Part shown: one piece after another, positions 16,266-25,604 of the stretch | Layout of the letters: each line of letters opens with the position of its first letter | How positions within the stretch are numbered: the stretch's first letter is position 1 | Assembly (NCBI GenBank): GCA_041690255.1 | Contig: JAWLHU010000004.1 | Location: forward strand, 186,001 to 250,000 | Length of the DNA: 64,000 nt | Source: JAWLHU01 sp041690255 | Lineage (GTDB): Bacteria; Bacillota; Sulfobacillia; Symbiobacteriales; Symbiobacteriaceae | Direction: 5' to 3' | Translations under genes and position numbers: made by a program | The notes under the pieces: model-generated | Told to the model about the DNA's origin: nothing | Seen by the model: only the letters and a program-made list of their open reading frames with translations | Database searches by the model: none

Positions 16266-16297
16266 GCGAAAAGCCCCGCCCGGGGTGTGGGCGGGGC
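16266..16297 (-). terminator. Rho-independent terminator of spo0A
   Basis: On the reverse strand GCCCCGCCC pairs with GGGCGGGGC around ACACCCC, followed by TTTTCGC, eight bases after the spo0A stop. Confidence 0.9.
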
Positions 16298-16304
16298 CAG
16301 GTGA

Positions 16305-17117
16305 TCAGCTCGCCTTCGGATCGACCCGGAGCCGGTCTGCGACCATGGCGATGAACTCGGAGTTGGTCGGCTTGCCCCGGTCGCGCTTCAGCGTGTGGCC
16401 GAAGAGCCCATCGAGCACCTGCTGGTTCCCGCGGGTCCACGCGACCTCAATGGCGTGCCGGATCGCTCGCTCCACCCGGCTGGGGGTCGTCCCATGGATC
16501 CGGGCGATGGCAGGGTATAGCTCCTTGGTGATCGAGCCCAGCATCTCCACCCGGGTGATGACCAGCAGGATCGCCTCACGCAGGTAGCGGTACCCCTTGA
16601 TATGGGGCGGGACCCCGATCTCCTGAATGATGGCGGTCACGTCGGTGTCCAGGTTTCGACTCCGCAACGGCAGCACGACCGCGGTGCGCGGGATGGGCGG
16701 TGCCACCGGCGGGGTCGGCATGGCGGGTGCGGGCGACAGCCCGGCCAACTGGCGGGCACGGGTGCCGAGCACGTCAAGACTGAAGGGCTTCAGGACATAG
16801 TAGTCCGCCCCCATCTCCAGCACCTTCTGGGTGATGCTCTCCTGGCCGAAGGCGGTAAGCATGATGATCTTTGGCCGTACGGGCAGATCCAGTTGGTTCA
16901 GTTCTTCAAGCACGCCAATCCCGTCGAGGTGCGGCATGATGATATCCAGAATCAAGATGTCCGGCTCGGTTCGCCGGATGACCTCAAGCACTTCCATGCC
17001 CTGGTAAGCGATGCCGACCAACTCCATGTCCGGCTGCGCCACGATGTACTCCCGCAGCACTTCGCAGAACTCCCGGTTGTCGTCGCCGATCACGACTCGA
17101 ATTTTGCGCGAGGCCAC
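16305..17117 (-). CDS. spo0A: Sporulation response regulator Spo0A
   Basis: A 270-residue master regulator of sporulation entry. The receiver domain (1-125) has the acidic pair GDDN, the phosphoacceptor aspartate in DILILDIIMP (about residue 57) and LKPFS with the conserved lysine. A Pro-rich linker (130-145) leads to the Spo0A effector domain, including GYRYLREAILL and the recognition region TTPSRVERAIRHAIEVAWTRG. The start is GTG at 17117 behind GGGGGGAG. A sigma-A promoter lies at 17308-17336. It follows spoIVB as in Bacillus. Confidence 0.98.
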   Translation of the reverse strand: MASRKIRVVIGDDNREFCEVLREYIVAQPDMELVGIAYQGMEVLEVIRRTEPDILILDIIMPHLDGIGVLEELNQLDLPVRPKIIMLTAFGQESITQKVLEMGADYYVLKPFSLDVLGTRARQLAGLSPAPAMPTPPVAPPIPRTAVVLPLRSRNLDTDVTAIIQEIGVPPHIKGYRYLREAILLVITRVEMLGSITKELYPAIARIHGTTPSRVERAIRHAIEVAWTRGNQQVLDGLFGHTLKRDRGKPTNSEFIAMVADRLRVDPKAS

Positions 17118-17307
17118 TGGCTGCTCCCCCCCATTGAACCCGTTCAGGCCCGGGCTGTTTCCACCGGATCCGCATCGGCTCGGTTATCGCCCGCAGCGAA
17201 TAGAGGCCTGTCCAGGGCACGATCCTGGAGCGTGATATTATTCGCTTCAGACGATACAATCTCCTCTTCCGGAGCGCAGAGCCGACCTGCGATTTCCAGA
17301 TGTCCCC

Positions 17308-17336
17308 ATTCTATCGATCCGCAGAGTCTCTGTCAA
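17308..17336 (-). promoter_or_regulatory. Sigma-A-type promoter upstream of spo0A
   Basis: The reverse strand has TTGACA, 17 bases, TAGAAT, close to the vegetative consensus. The predicted transcript start near 17301 leaves a leader of about 185 bases. A TGTCGAT (17345-17351), one base off the Spo0A box TGTCGAA, lies just upstream. Confidence 0.75.
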
Positions 17337-17383
17337 TCATTTCCATCGACAGAGGTCGTGATGTTACCATAGCAGACTCGGTG

Positions 17384-18766
17384 TTACCAGACCGTTACCG
17401 TGTACGCGATTGGGACCAGCGCGCGGCGAGGGGTCTCCTCGCGCAGGCTGGTCCCACCATTTTGGGATCGGATCACACCGGCTTCCTGCAGCATCCACTC
17501 AATCAGTACACCGTAGCCCCTCGTCGGGTCGTTCACAAATACGTGGGTAACGGCCCCGACGATCTTGCCGTCCTGAATGATCGGGCTTCCCGACATGCCC
17601 TGCACAATGCCGCCCGTCTCACCGAGCAGGCGAGGATCGGTCACCCGGACGATCATGTTCTTTCCCTCAGCCGTGGGCTGGCGCATAATGCGAACGATCT
17701 CAATCTGGAATCGCTCGATCTTCTGGCCCTCGACGACCGTCAGCATCTCGGCCGGCCCCTCCTTAACCTGGCTGGCCATGGCCACCGGCATGGGTTCGGG
17801 ATAGTGCGGATTCTGCGGGGCCGAAGACATCTTGCCGAAGATCCCGAAGCGGGTGTTCTTCTCAATCGTCCCCACCTCGACCCCGGTTGGTTCGGCATAC
17901 TTCTCACCGGGGGCGGCGCGCCTGCCCTTCTGGATCTTGATCACCTCTGCGGCCGCAATGTGCCCGCTGGCGAACTCGATCGCCTGGTTTGTCTCCCCAT
18001 CGGCAATCACATGGCCGAGCGCCCCATATTTTCCGCTGGCCGGATCATAGAATGTCAGGGTGCCGACACCCGAAGCTCCGTCCCGAATGTAGAGCCCTAC
18101 CCGCCATCGATTCGAACTCTGCTCCCGGACCGGAGTGACCAGGCGCTCCAGCGACTGCCCCTTGCGCCGGACAAGTACAGGTACGGGCTTTCCCGCTCGG
18201 CCTGCCTGCTCGAAGAGGATCGCTGCATGCTCTTCACCGTGAACCTCCTGCCCGGCGATCTCCACAATGGAATCACCCAACTCTATCCCAGCGTCGCGCC
18301 CGGGCTGCTTCAGATTCCCCTCCCGGTCACGAATCGCGGCGTAGCCCACCACAAGGACCCCCCGGCTTCGGAGTTGGACCCCGATCGAGTGGCCGCCCGG
18401 CACCACCTTGATCGGCGGGATCACATCGACTGTCATTCGGCGAAACGGAATGAGGCCGAACAGCTTGAAATCGAGCCGGTATTCGCCGGTCTGCAGGGCT
18501 GCAATGCTGAACGGGGTCCTGGCTCCGAGCGCCCTGCCCTCCCACCCCAGGTCGGCGCCGTTGAGGGCGAGCCCACCGGAGAGATCTGCCTGAACGGTGG
18601 TGCCCAGGGGGACTCCAAGCGCCAGATCCTGAGCCTGTCCCAGGGGCAGCCGGACGTGATCGGGAAAGGTGATAAAGGCCCGGAACTCAGGCGAGGCACA
18701 GATGGTCAGGATCAAGGCGACCAGCAGAATCCCTGCCGCCCTCCGCCGCTTCTCCCGGGTTGACAT
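17384..18766 (-). CDS. spoIVB: SpoIVB sporulation signalling peptidase
   Basis: A 460-residue serine peptidase secreted from the forespore that triggers SpoIVFB and pro-sigma-K processing. It has an N-terminal signal anchor (about 11-27), a PDZ domain (about 120-200) and the SpoIVB/S55 peptidase domain with histidine in YGALGHVI (about residue 250) and the catalytic serine in QGMSGSPII (about 390). ATG at 18766 has GGGAGGG upstream. After the usual end of the family (GYGVLIEWMLQEAGV) about 25 extra residues are coded by a strong hairpin (GGGACCAGC 17412-17420 with GCTGGTCCC 17447-17455). Next gene downstream is spo0A. Confidence 0.96.
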   Translation of the reverse strand: MSTREKRRRAAGILLVALILTICASPEFRAFITFPDHVRLPLGQAQDLALGVPLGTTVQADLSGGLALNGADLGWEGRALGARTPFSIAALQTGEYRLDFKLFGLIPFRRMTVDVIPPIKVVPGGHSIGVQLRSRGVLVVGYAAIRDREGNLKQPGRDAGIELGDSIVEIAGQEVHGEEHAAILFEQAGRAGKPVPVLVRRKGQSLERLVTPVREQSSNRWRVGLYIRDGASGVGTLTFYDPASGKYGALGHVIADGETNQAIEFASGHIAAAEVIKIQKGRRAAPGEKYAEPTGVEVGTIEKNTRFGIFGKMSSAPQNPHYPEPMPVAMASQVKEGPAEMLTVVEGQKIERFQIEIVRIMRQPTAEGKNMIVRVTDPRLLGETGGIVQGMSGSPIIQDGKIVGAVTHVFVNDPTRGYGVLIEWMLQEAGVIRSQNGGTSLREETPRRALVPIAYTVTVW

Positions 18767-19053
18767 TGGGGCGTCCCTCCCAAACTCTCCTCTGGACGGC
18801 CCCTTCCTCCGTCTTCGCGCCCATGCGGCGTTGGCCGCCGCTTCTGTAAGCGTTAAGTTCCCCCCGTGACGACTCGATTATGCCCGCCGAATGCGGGAAG
18901 AATGGCAAGAAAGCGCTATGGCAAGAACAAAATCCCCATCTTACCCAGGGTTTGAAACCGGTTCGTATAGCAGGGATTCGGCTTCGCTTGACGAAAGATC
19001 AGTCTCGGACTTGACCCAAGGATCACAGTGCATGGTAAGGAGGCATCTGCCGC

Positions 19054-19995
19054 ATGAAGTGGGGCGCAACGTTGGGCAAGTGGCTGGACATGCCCATCGG
19101 TAGTACCCGGTCCACCTGGAGGCGGTTCTGGGCCGATACGGGGTTGGCTTACGTCTACTTGCTGCCGACCCTGCTGGTGCTGGGAACATTCAGCATCTAC
19201 CCCGTGATTCGCGCCTTTGTCATCAGCCTGTATGACTGGCGGATTCGGACGCAGGAGTATATCGGATTCGAAAACTACCGCACCGTTCTGACCGACCCCC
19301 TCTTCTGGCAGTCGGTGAAGAACACGCTGATCTTCGTGGCTGGAACCGTCCCCCTGGAGATCCTGCTGGCTCTTGGGGTGGCCATGCTGCTCAACCGGCA
19401 GATTCGCTTCCGATCCTTTTATCGCCTGGCCTTCTTCCTGCCCTATGTCACGACGGTCGTCGCTGTCGCCATGGTCTGGCTCTGGATCTACCACGATCAG
19501 TGGGGGCTGCTCAACAGCATCCTCGGCTGGTTCGGCGTGGCACCGCAGAAGTGGTTGCTGGATCCGAAGTGGACCATGATGACGATCATTATCCTCTCGA
19601 TCTGGAAGTCGCTGGGCTACACCGTGGTCATCTTCCTGGCCGGCCTCCAGAACATGGACAAGGAGTTGTTCAACGCCGCCAAGGTGGATGGTGCCAATGA
19701 CCGGCAGGTCTTCTGGAACGTCACCTGGCCGTTGCTCACCCCGACCACCTTCTTCGTCTCCATTACTTCCATTATTGGTGCCTTTAAGGTCTTTACCGAG
19801 ATCTTTGTCCTCTATGGCGGAAAGCCCGGACCGCAGCGCGTGGCGACGACCATCGTCTTCTACGTCTACGAGAAGGCCTGGGACGACTGGAAGATGGGGC
19901 TCGCCTCAGCGGCCTCCTGGGCCCTCTTCTTCATGGTTCTCGCCGTCACCATTATCCAACTCTGGTACGCGCGCAAGCGTGTCCATTACGACTAA
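19054..19995 (+). CDS. Carbohydrate ABC transporter permease (MalF/UgpA type)
   Basis: A 313-residue membrane protein with six predicted helices and the permease EAA motif region NAAKVDGANDRQVFWNVTWP, which docks the ATPase. ATG at 19054 has AAGGAGG upstream. It is the first gene of a three-gene sugar uptake set (two permeases, then the binding protein) on the strand opposite to the flanking spoIVB and recN genes. No ATPase gene is present, so a shared MsmX-type ATPase encoded elsewhere is probably used. A weak cre-like TGAAACCGGTTCG lies upstream near 18955. Confidence 0.92.
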   Translation: MKWGATLGKWLDMPIGSTRSTWRRFWADTGLAYVYLLPTLLVLGTFSIYPVIRAFVISLYDWRIRTQEYIGFENYRTVLTDPLFWQSVKNTLIFVAGTVPLEILLALGVAMLLNRQIRFRSFYRLAFFLPYVTTVVAVAMVWLWIYHDQWGLLNSILGWFGVAPQKWLLDPKWTMMTIIILSIWKSLGYTVVIFLAGLQNMDKELFNAAKVDGANDRQVFWNVTWPLLTPTTFFVSITSIIGAFKVFTEIFVLYGGKPGPQRVATTIVFYVYEKAWDDWKMGLASAASWALFFMVLAVTIIQLWYARKRVHYD

Positions 19996-20007
19996 GGAGG
20001 GCGGCTT

Positions 20008-20862
20008 ATGCAGGAGCGAGTCACGCCCCGAGCGCCGCTCACCAAGCGCCTGGGCAACTTCTGGGCCTACCTGTTCCTGACCGTCGGTTCGGTCATCATG
20101 ATCCTCCCGTTCTTCTGGATGCTCTCCACCTCGCTCAAGACCTACAACGAGACCCTGGCCATGCCGATCAAGTGGCTGCCCTCGGTCCCGCAGTGGCACA
20201 ACTACATCGATGCGTGGAACGCCCAGACATACTTCGGACGCTACTTCTTCAACAGCTTCTTTGTCACGATCGTCACCATGGTCGTGGAGGTCTTCCTCTC
20301 CATTCTGGCAGCCTACGCCTTCAGCCGCATGAAGTTCCTTGGCAAGAACCTCCTCTTCATGATCCTCCTCTCGACCATGATGATTCCGGGCGAGGTGCTC
20401 CTCGTCCCGAACTTCGTCACCCTCTCGGAACTGAAGTGGATCGATAGCTACAACGCGCTGATTATCCCCTGGGTCGTCTCGGTCTTCGCTGTCTTCCTGC
20501 TGCGACAGCATTTTCTGCAGATCCCGAACGAGCTGCAGGAAGCGGCATATCTCGATGGCGCCGGCCACACCCGGTTCATGCTGCAGGTCATGGTCCCCCT
20601 CTCCCGGCCGCCGATTGCGACGATCGCCCTACTGAAGTTCATTGGTTCCTGGAACGCTTTCCTCTGGCCGTTGATCGTCACCAACTCGCCGGAGATGCGG
20701 ACCGTGCCGGTCGGCCTGATCTCCCTGATGCAGGATGAGGGGCCACAGTACCATATCTGGATGGCGGCCGCAACCCTGGCCCTGGTGCCGGTGGTGGGTA
20801 CCTTCCTGGCCGCGCAGAAGCAGTTCCTCGCCTCGGTTGCGCGCACCGGCCTGAAGGGGTAG
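20008..20862 (+). CDS. Carbohydrate ABC transporter permease (MalG/UgpE type)
   Basis: A 284-residue second permease subunit beginning 12 bases after the first. Six helices are visible, with the EAA motif region ELQEAAYLDGAGHTRFMLQV and the family C-terminus ASVARTGLKG. Together with the 19054 gene it forms the membrane channel for a sugar or oligosaccharide. ATG at 20008 has AGGAGGGCGG upstream. Confidence 0.93.
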   Translation: MQERVTPRAPLTKRLGNFWAYLFLTVGSVIMILPFFWMLSTSLKTYNETLAMPIKWLPSVPQWHNYIDAWNAQTYFGRYFFNSFFVTIVTMVVEVFLSILAAYAFSRMKFLGKNLLFMILLSTMMIPGEVLLVPNFVTLSELKWIDSYNALIIPWVVSVFAVFLLRQHFLQIPNELQEAAYLDGAGHTRFMLQVMVPLSRPPIATIALLKFIGSWNAFLWPLIVTNSPEMRTVPVGLISLMQDEGPQYHIWMAAATLALVPVVGTFLAAQKQFLASVARTGLKG

Positions 20863-21012
20863 CCTTACTCCCCACCCCTTCACCTAACGTTCACAAAACC
20901 ATAATCGAATCCGGTCGAAAACTGCGATCAAAAGTGCTTGCGGTTTCCGGAACGAAGTGGCATGATAGCGGGTGGAATCCCGAACAACGCCCCCGTAGGA
21001 GGAAACAAGGAG

Positions 21013-22296
21013 ATGCTGAGCATCCGTAAGGGCCTGGCGTTCGTCCTGGCTGGCACCATGCTCGTCGCCGCTGGCTGTGGTGGCACGAAGGCTCCCGAGG
21101 AAAAGGCCCCGGCCGCGTCCAACGAGCCGAAGCAGGAAGCGAAGAAGGATCCGGTCACGATCCAGTTCTGGCATGGCATGGCCGATGACTCGTCCCACGG
21201 CAAGGTCCTCGCTGAGCTGATCAAGGACTTCAACGCGTCCCAGTCCGAGGTGATCGTCCAGCCGACCTACCAGGGCGCTTACGCTGACCTCGAGAAGAAG
21301 CTGGTCAGTGCCCTCCAGGCCAACACCCCGCCCCACGTTGTTCAGGCTACCGACTCCATGCTGATCAAGCTGGTTGACGAAAAGACCGTCGAGCCGCTCG
21401 ACGCCTTCGTTCCGGCCGCTGAGAAAAACGACTACGGCGCGGGCCTGCTGACCGCCCAGACCTTTGGGGACAAGCTGTACGCCCTGCCCTTCAACAAGTC
21501 GATGATCGTCCTGATCTACGACAAGTCCGTTATTCCGACCCCGCCCAAGACCTGGGAAGAGTTCAAGAAGGCTGCGGAAGATGCGACCATTAAGGACAAG
21601 CGCTTCGGCACCGTGCTGGAGCCGAACGTCTATACCTTCTCCAACTACTATGAGATGACCAAGGGCGAGTGGATCAACAAGGAGCAGACCGAGGTCCTCT
21701 TCAACGGCCCGGAGGGCGTTGAGGCGCTCACCTTCATCGCCGACCTGATCAAGAGCGGTGTCGCCACCCAGACGAAGCCGAAGGAGTACACCTCCAACTA
21801 CTTCAACGAGGGCCGTGCGGCCATGATCGCCACCACTTCCGCTTCCTTCGCCTACATCAAGCCGGCCTCCGGCGCTGAGTGGGGCGTCGCTCCCATGTAC
21901 ACCCACGACGAGAACGGTGTCGGCCTCTCCGGTGCCAACGTGGCCATGATCTCCGGCCTGAAGAAGGAGGAGCAGGAGGCTGCCGCCAAGTTCATGCTCT
22001 GGCTGACCGGTAAGGATGCCACCCTGAAGTGGGGCATGGGCAAGACCGGTTACATGCCGGTTCGCAAGTCCGCTCTCGAAACCGCTGAGTGGAAGGCCTT
22101 CGTGAAGGAGAACCCGATCTACGACGTCTTCGGCCAGCAGATTGACCGTGGCGTGGTTCAGCCCAACCACCAGAAGTGGGCTGACGTTCAGAAGCTCCTG
22201 ACCACTGCCGTTGAGAAGGCGATGCTCGGCACCGCTTCGCCGAAGGAAGCCCTAGACGAAGCCGCCGCAGAAGCCAACAAGCTTCTGAAGAAGTAA
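21013..22296 (+). CDS. Extracellular sugar-binding lipoprotein of ABC transporter
   Basis: The protein has 427 residues. A lipoprotein signal ends in LVAAGCGG, so the cysteine (about residue 21) should be lipidated. The rest is a type 1 solute-binding fold of the MalE/UgpB group: TIQFWHGMADDSSHGKVLAE, YALPFNKSMIVLIYDKS, and a C-terminal AEANKLLKK. ATG at 21013 has TAGGAGG nine bases upstream. The 150-base gap after the permease gene holds a weak promoter-like TTGCGG-N17-CATGAT, so the binding protein may be made in excess. Glycerol-3-phosphate or oligosaccharides are possible ligands; the sequence does not decide. Confidence 0.93.
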   Translation: MLSIRKGLAFVLAGTMLVAAGCGGTKAPEEKAPAASNEPKQEAKKDPVTIQFWHGMADDSSHGKVLAELIKDFNASQSEVIVQPTYQGAYADLEKKLVSALQANTPPHVVQATDSMLIKLVDEKTVEPLDAFVPAAEKNDYGAGLLTAQTFGDKLYALPFNKSMIVLIYDKSVIPTPPKTWEEFKKAAEDATIKDKRFGTVLEPNVYTFSNYYEMTKGEWINKEQTEVLFNGPEGVEALTFIADLIKSGVATQTKPKEYTSNYFNEGRAAMIATTSASFAYIKPASGAEWGVAPMYTHDENGVGLSGANVAMISGLKKEEQEAAAKFMLWLTGKDATLKWGMGKTGYMPVRKSALETAEWKAFVKENPIYDVFGQQIDRGVVQPNHQKWADVQKLLTTAVEKAMLGTASPKEALDEAAAEANKLLKK

Positions 22297-22313
22297 TCTC
22301 GTGCCGGAAACAG

Positions 22314-22350
22314 GGCCGCACGCCTCCGGGCGTGCGGCCTCTCTCTTCCT
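22314..22350 (+). terminator. Rho-independent terminator after the binding-protein gene
   Basis: GGCCGCACGCC and GGCGTGCGGCC form an 11-bp stem with a short loop, followed by TCTCTCTTCCTTT. Confidence 0.85.
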
Positions 22351-22386
22351 TTGGGTATACTCTCCCCGTACACAGGAGGCGACGTG

Positions 22387-23757
22387 ATGACAACAACCCC
22401 GATCATACACTTCTATGGCGGCATTGGTACCATTGGCGGCACCAAGATCACCGTCGAGGAGGGCGGCTACCGCGTCCTCTTTGACTTTGGCTTGAACTAT
22501 GCCCCCGGGGGCGACTTCTGGGGCGGCAAGGTGCAGGCTCGCACCGGTGCGGCCGGCCTGCGAGATTATGTCACCCTGGGCTACATGCCAGCCGTCGATG
22601 GCCTCTACAAACCGGGACAGGCGGAGTCCCTCGGCCTGAAAGCCGGCGCAGGGGAGAGGACCCAGGTTTTCATATCCCACCTCCACCTGGACCACATGGC
22701 CGTGGTCGACTACCTGGCCGACGAGATCCCGGTCTGGATGCACCGGGAATCGCTCGCTCTCTTCCGGGCGGTTGCCGAGACTGGTGAGCGGCCTGCTGTC
22801 CCGATTGGTGCCCGCGCCTTTGAGTGGGAGAAGCCGATTCAGGTTGGGCCAATGAAGGTGACCCCTGTGGAGGTCGACCACGACGTTCCCGGCGCCTCTG
22901 CCCTGCTGATCGAGACCTCGGCAGGCACAGTGGTCTATACCGGTGACCTGCGATACCATGGCTCCTACCCCGAGAAGATTGACCGGTTCATTCAGTTGGC
23001 CCGGGCGGCCAACCCCAAGATCCTGCTGATCGAGGGAACACGTCTGGGCGAGCAGGATCTGAGCTTTGATCGGGTTGTGCTGAACGAGGATCAGGTGGCG
23101 CCGCGGGTCATGGAGATCTTGAGCAGGGCCGGCGGACTCGGGCTGATCACCCTCTACCCACGCAACCCTGTCCGTATCAACAACATTGCGAAGACCATCG
23201 GGCAGATCGGACGGAGGGTGGTCCTCTCACCGGAGATGGCCCACGTCTACGCCAGTGCGGGCGGGGACCTGACCGGCGTTTCGATCTACCGCCGTTCCAA
23301 GGACGACCAGGCCCTGGCCAGTGGGAACGCACCGGCCTGGCTGGTCAAGCTGCTCCAGGCTGGCACGGAGGTCCTGGATTCGGCCGCCATTCGAGCGAAC
23401 CCGACGGCCTACCTGCTTCAGCTCTTCTACTGGGATCTGAACGAGTTGGTGGATCTGCAGCCGCCTGCCGGCTCGGTTTTCATTCACTCAAACGGCGAGC
23501 CGTTGGGTAAATTCGACCCGGCGTTTGAACTGTTCACCCGCTGGTTGACCCGTTTCGAGATCCCGCTGGTCTACGCCAGTTCCACCGGCCACGCTTCCGC
23601 CGCCGACCTGCACCGGATCGTGGAGGGGATTCGACCCGAGATCCTCATGCCTATCCACAGCCGTAACCCTGAGCACCTGAATGTGGCGGGTACTCATCGG
23701 ATCCTGCCGAACCTTGGCGATCAGTACGAGATCGGCACGGGCAAGCAGATCGGTTAG
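22387..23757 (+). CDS. Metallo-beta-lactamase-fold protein, RNase J/beta-CASP-like
   Basis: A 456-residue protein. The zinc motif HLHLDHM (about residues 99-105) is the classical HxHxDH of metallo-beta-lactamases, followed by VDHDVPGAS, VVYTGDLRYHG and a C-terminal PIHSRNPEH, as in RNase J-like enzymes. The beta-CASP part (about 210-390) is likely but diverged. It should be a cytoplasmic nuclease or related hydrolase. ATG at 22387 has AGGAGG seven bases upstream. It stands alone between terminators, opposite to recN. Confidence 0.82.
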   Translation: MTTTPIIHFYGGIGTIGGTKITVEEGGYRVLFDFGLNYAPGGDFWGGKVQARTGAAGLRDYVTLGYMPAVDGLYKPGQAESLGLKAGAGERTQVFISHLHLDHMAVVDYLADEIPVWMHRESLALFRAVAETGERPAVPIGARAFEWEKPIQVGPMKVTPVEVDHDVPGASALLIETSAGTVVYTGDLRYHGSYPEKIDRFIQLARAANPKILLIEGTRLGEQDLSFDRVVLNEDQVAPRVMEILSRAGGLGLITLYPRNPVRINNIAKTIGQIGRRVVLSPEMAHVYASAGGDLTGVSIYRRSKDDQALASGNAPAWLVKLLQAGTEVLDSAAIRANPTAYLLQLFYWDLNELVDLQPPAGSVFIHSNGEPLGKFDPAFELFTRWLTRFEIPLVYASSTGHASAADLHRIVEGIRPEILMPIHSRNPEHLNVAGTHRILPNLGDQYEIGTGKQIG

Positions 23758-23771
23758 CGGTCGGGCAAATC

Positions 23772-23806
23772 GCAAGGCCTGGGAGTCTTCTCCCAGGCCC
23801 TTTGCC
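23772..23806. terminator. Bidirectional terminator between convergent genes
   Basis: GCAAGGCCTGGGAG and CTCCCAGGCC pair around TCTT; the right side continues CTTTGCC and the left complement also ends T-rich. It serves the metallo-hydrolase gene and recN. Confidence 0.8.
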
Positions 23807-23808
23807 AT

Positions 23809-25587
23809 CTATGCGCTCCGTAGCGACTCCTTCAGGCTATCCGCACGGCGGAGCATGTCCCGGGCGGCATCCAGCGTGTAGCTGGAGATGTCCGCCCCGC
23901 CGATCATGCGGGCGATCTCCCCGGCCCGCCCCTCCGCATCCAGGAGCCGGACCTGGGTGATCGTTCTGCCGGACTCGGCCGACTTCTCGATCAGGAAGTG
24001 ATGGTCGGCCATGGAGGCCACCTGGGGTAGGTGGGTGACGCAGAGGACCTGCCGGTCACCGCCGATCCGGGCCAGCTTCTCTCCGACAGACTGGGCAGCC
24101 CGGCCGGAGATCCCGGTATCCACCTCGTCGAAGACCAGGCTGGGGACGCCGTCGACCCGGGCCAGAATCACCTTCAAAGCGAGCATGATCCGGCTCATCT
24201 CGCCGCCGGAGACGATCTTGGCCAGGGGCTTCACGGGCTCGCCGGGGTTCGGCGAAAAGCGGAACTCCACCCGGTCCCAACCCCTGGGGGTCAGGTGCTG
24301 GAAGGTGGGCTCCCCGGGCGATTCGACCGCCACCTCGAACCGGGCGTGTACCATGCCGAGATCGGCCAACTCCTTGCTGACCCGTTCGCTCAGCTCCCGG
24401 GCTGCCGCCTGGCGCGCCTGGCTCAGCGCAGCGGCCAACCCTTCAGCCTGCTCTCCTAGCTGCGTCTCCTGGGCCCGGAGTTCATCGATCAACTCCTGGC
24501 TCCGCTCCAGCCGCTCCAGATCCTGCTGGACCTGGGTCAGGTAGGAGAGCATCTCCTCGACCGAGTCACCGTACTTCCGCTTCAGCCCGGCGATCTGGTC
24601 CAGGCGGCGGTCAATGTGGGCCAGCCGCTCCGGGTCGTGGTCGATTCGATCACGATAGTCGGCCAGAAGGTGGCTGGCCTCCTGCACGTGGACGAGTGCG
24701 GAGAGGACCAACTCGATCGCCTCGGAGAGCGAAGGGTCGTGACGCCGGGCGTCCTCCAGATCGGATTTGACCCGCCCCAGCAGGTCGACGGCGGAGAGTT
24801 GCCGCCCGCTCCCCTCGTATAGGGCGCCGTAGGCACCGGCGGCCATGCGCTTCAGCTTCTCGGCATGGGCCAGCACGTGCCGCTCAGACTCCAGCTCCTC
24901 CTCTTCCCCCGGTTTCAGTTTCGCGGCGGTCAACTCGTCCACCTGGAAGTGGAGCAGATCCTCGCGCCGGGCGCGGTCCTTCTCATCGCCCAGCAGCTCT
25001 TCCAGTTCGTCCTGGACCTTCTGCAGGCCGCGGACCACCTCGGACATCTGCTGGCGCAGGTCCGAGAGATCGAGACCGGCGTAGCGGTCCAGCAGTTCGA
25101 GCGACTTGCCCTCCTGCTGGATGAGCGAGCCACCGTACTGGTCAAGCAGGTCCATATGCTTCTCGGTCTGCAGCAGCGATTGATGCTCGTGCTGACCGTG
25201 CAGGTCCATAAGCCCCTGGGCCGCCTCCCGGAGCATGCCAGCCGTGGCGGTGCGCCCGTTTATGCGGATATTGCCGCGACCGCTCCGGCTGATCTCCCGG
25301 CGGACCACCAGGAGGTTGTCCTCCTCGACCTCGACCCCCATCTCCCGGAGCCGGGCCACCGTTTCACTCAGGCCGGTAAGGTCAAAGACCGCCTCGACAG
25401 TCGCCCTCTCCTCGCCGGCCCGAACCACATCGGCTGAGGTCCGCCCGCCCAGAATCGCCTGGACGGCATCTAGAATGATTGACTTGCCGGCGCCCGTCTC
25501 GCCGGTCAACACATTCAGGCCTCCGGCGAACTGAAGGCGCACCTGTTCAATCAGGGCAAACTGCTCGATCGCAATTTCGACGAGCAC
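23809..25587 (-). CDS. recN: DNA repair protein RecN
   Basis: A 592-residue SMC-like ATPase acting in double-strand-break repair. Walker A GETGAGKS is at about residues 30-37, a central coiled-coil region spans about 160-400, the signature VSGGEMSRIMLALK is near 450, and Walker B SLVFDEVDTGISG near 475. The GTG at 25587 has AAGGAGGG seven bases upstream. It follows argR by 17 bases, as in Bacillus, so the two are probably one transcript. Confidence 0.97.
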   Translation of the reverse strand: MLVEIAIEQFALIEQVRLQFAGGLNVLTGETGAGKSIILDAVQAILGGRTSADVVRAGEERATVEAVFDLTGLSETVARLREMGVEVEEDNLLVVRREISRSGRGNIRINGRTATAGMLREAAQGLMDLHGQHEHQSLLQTEKHMDLLDQYGGSLIQQEGKSLELLDRYAGLDLSDLRQQMSEVVRGLQKVQDELEELLGDEKDRARREDLLHFQVDELTAAKLKPGEEEELESERHVLAHAEKLKRMAAGAYGALYEGSGRQLSAVDLLGRVKSDLEDARRHDPSLSEAIELVLSALVHVQEASHLLADYRDRIDHDPERLAHIDRRLDQIAGLKRKYGDSVEEMLSYLTQVQQDLERLERSQELIDELRAQETQLGEQAEGLAAALSQARQAAARELSERVSKELADLGMVHARFEVAVESPGEPTFQHLTPRGWDRVEFRFSPNPGEPVKPLAKIVSGGEMSRIMLALKVILARVDGVPSLVFDEVDTGISGRAAQSVGEKLARIGGDRQVLCVTHLPQVASMADHHFLIEKSAESGRTITQVRLLDAEGRAGEIARMIGGADISSYTLDAARDMLRRADSLKESLRSA

Positions 25588-25604
25588 GCAGGACCCTCCT
25601 TGGT

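Noticed and set aside
17411..17456. Strong hairpin at the 3' end of spoIVB as a terminator
   Set aside because: It lies within the coding frame and has no T-run on either side.
18950..18965. cre-like TGAAACCGGTTCG upstream of the sugar transporter
   Set aside because: The left part fits the catabolite-control consensus but the last three positions do not; noted only in the gene entry.
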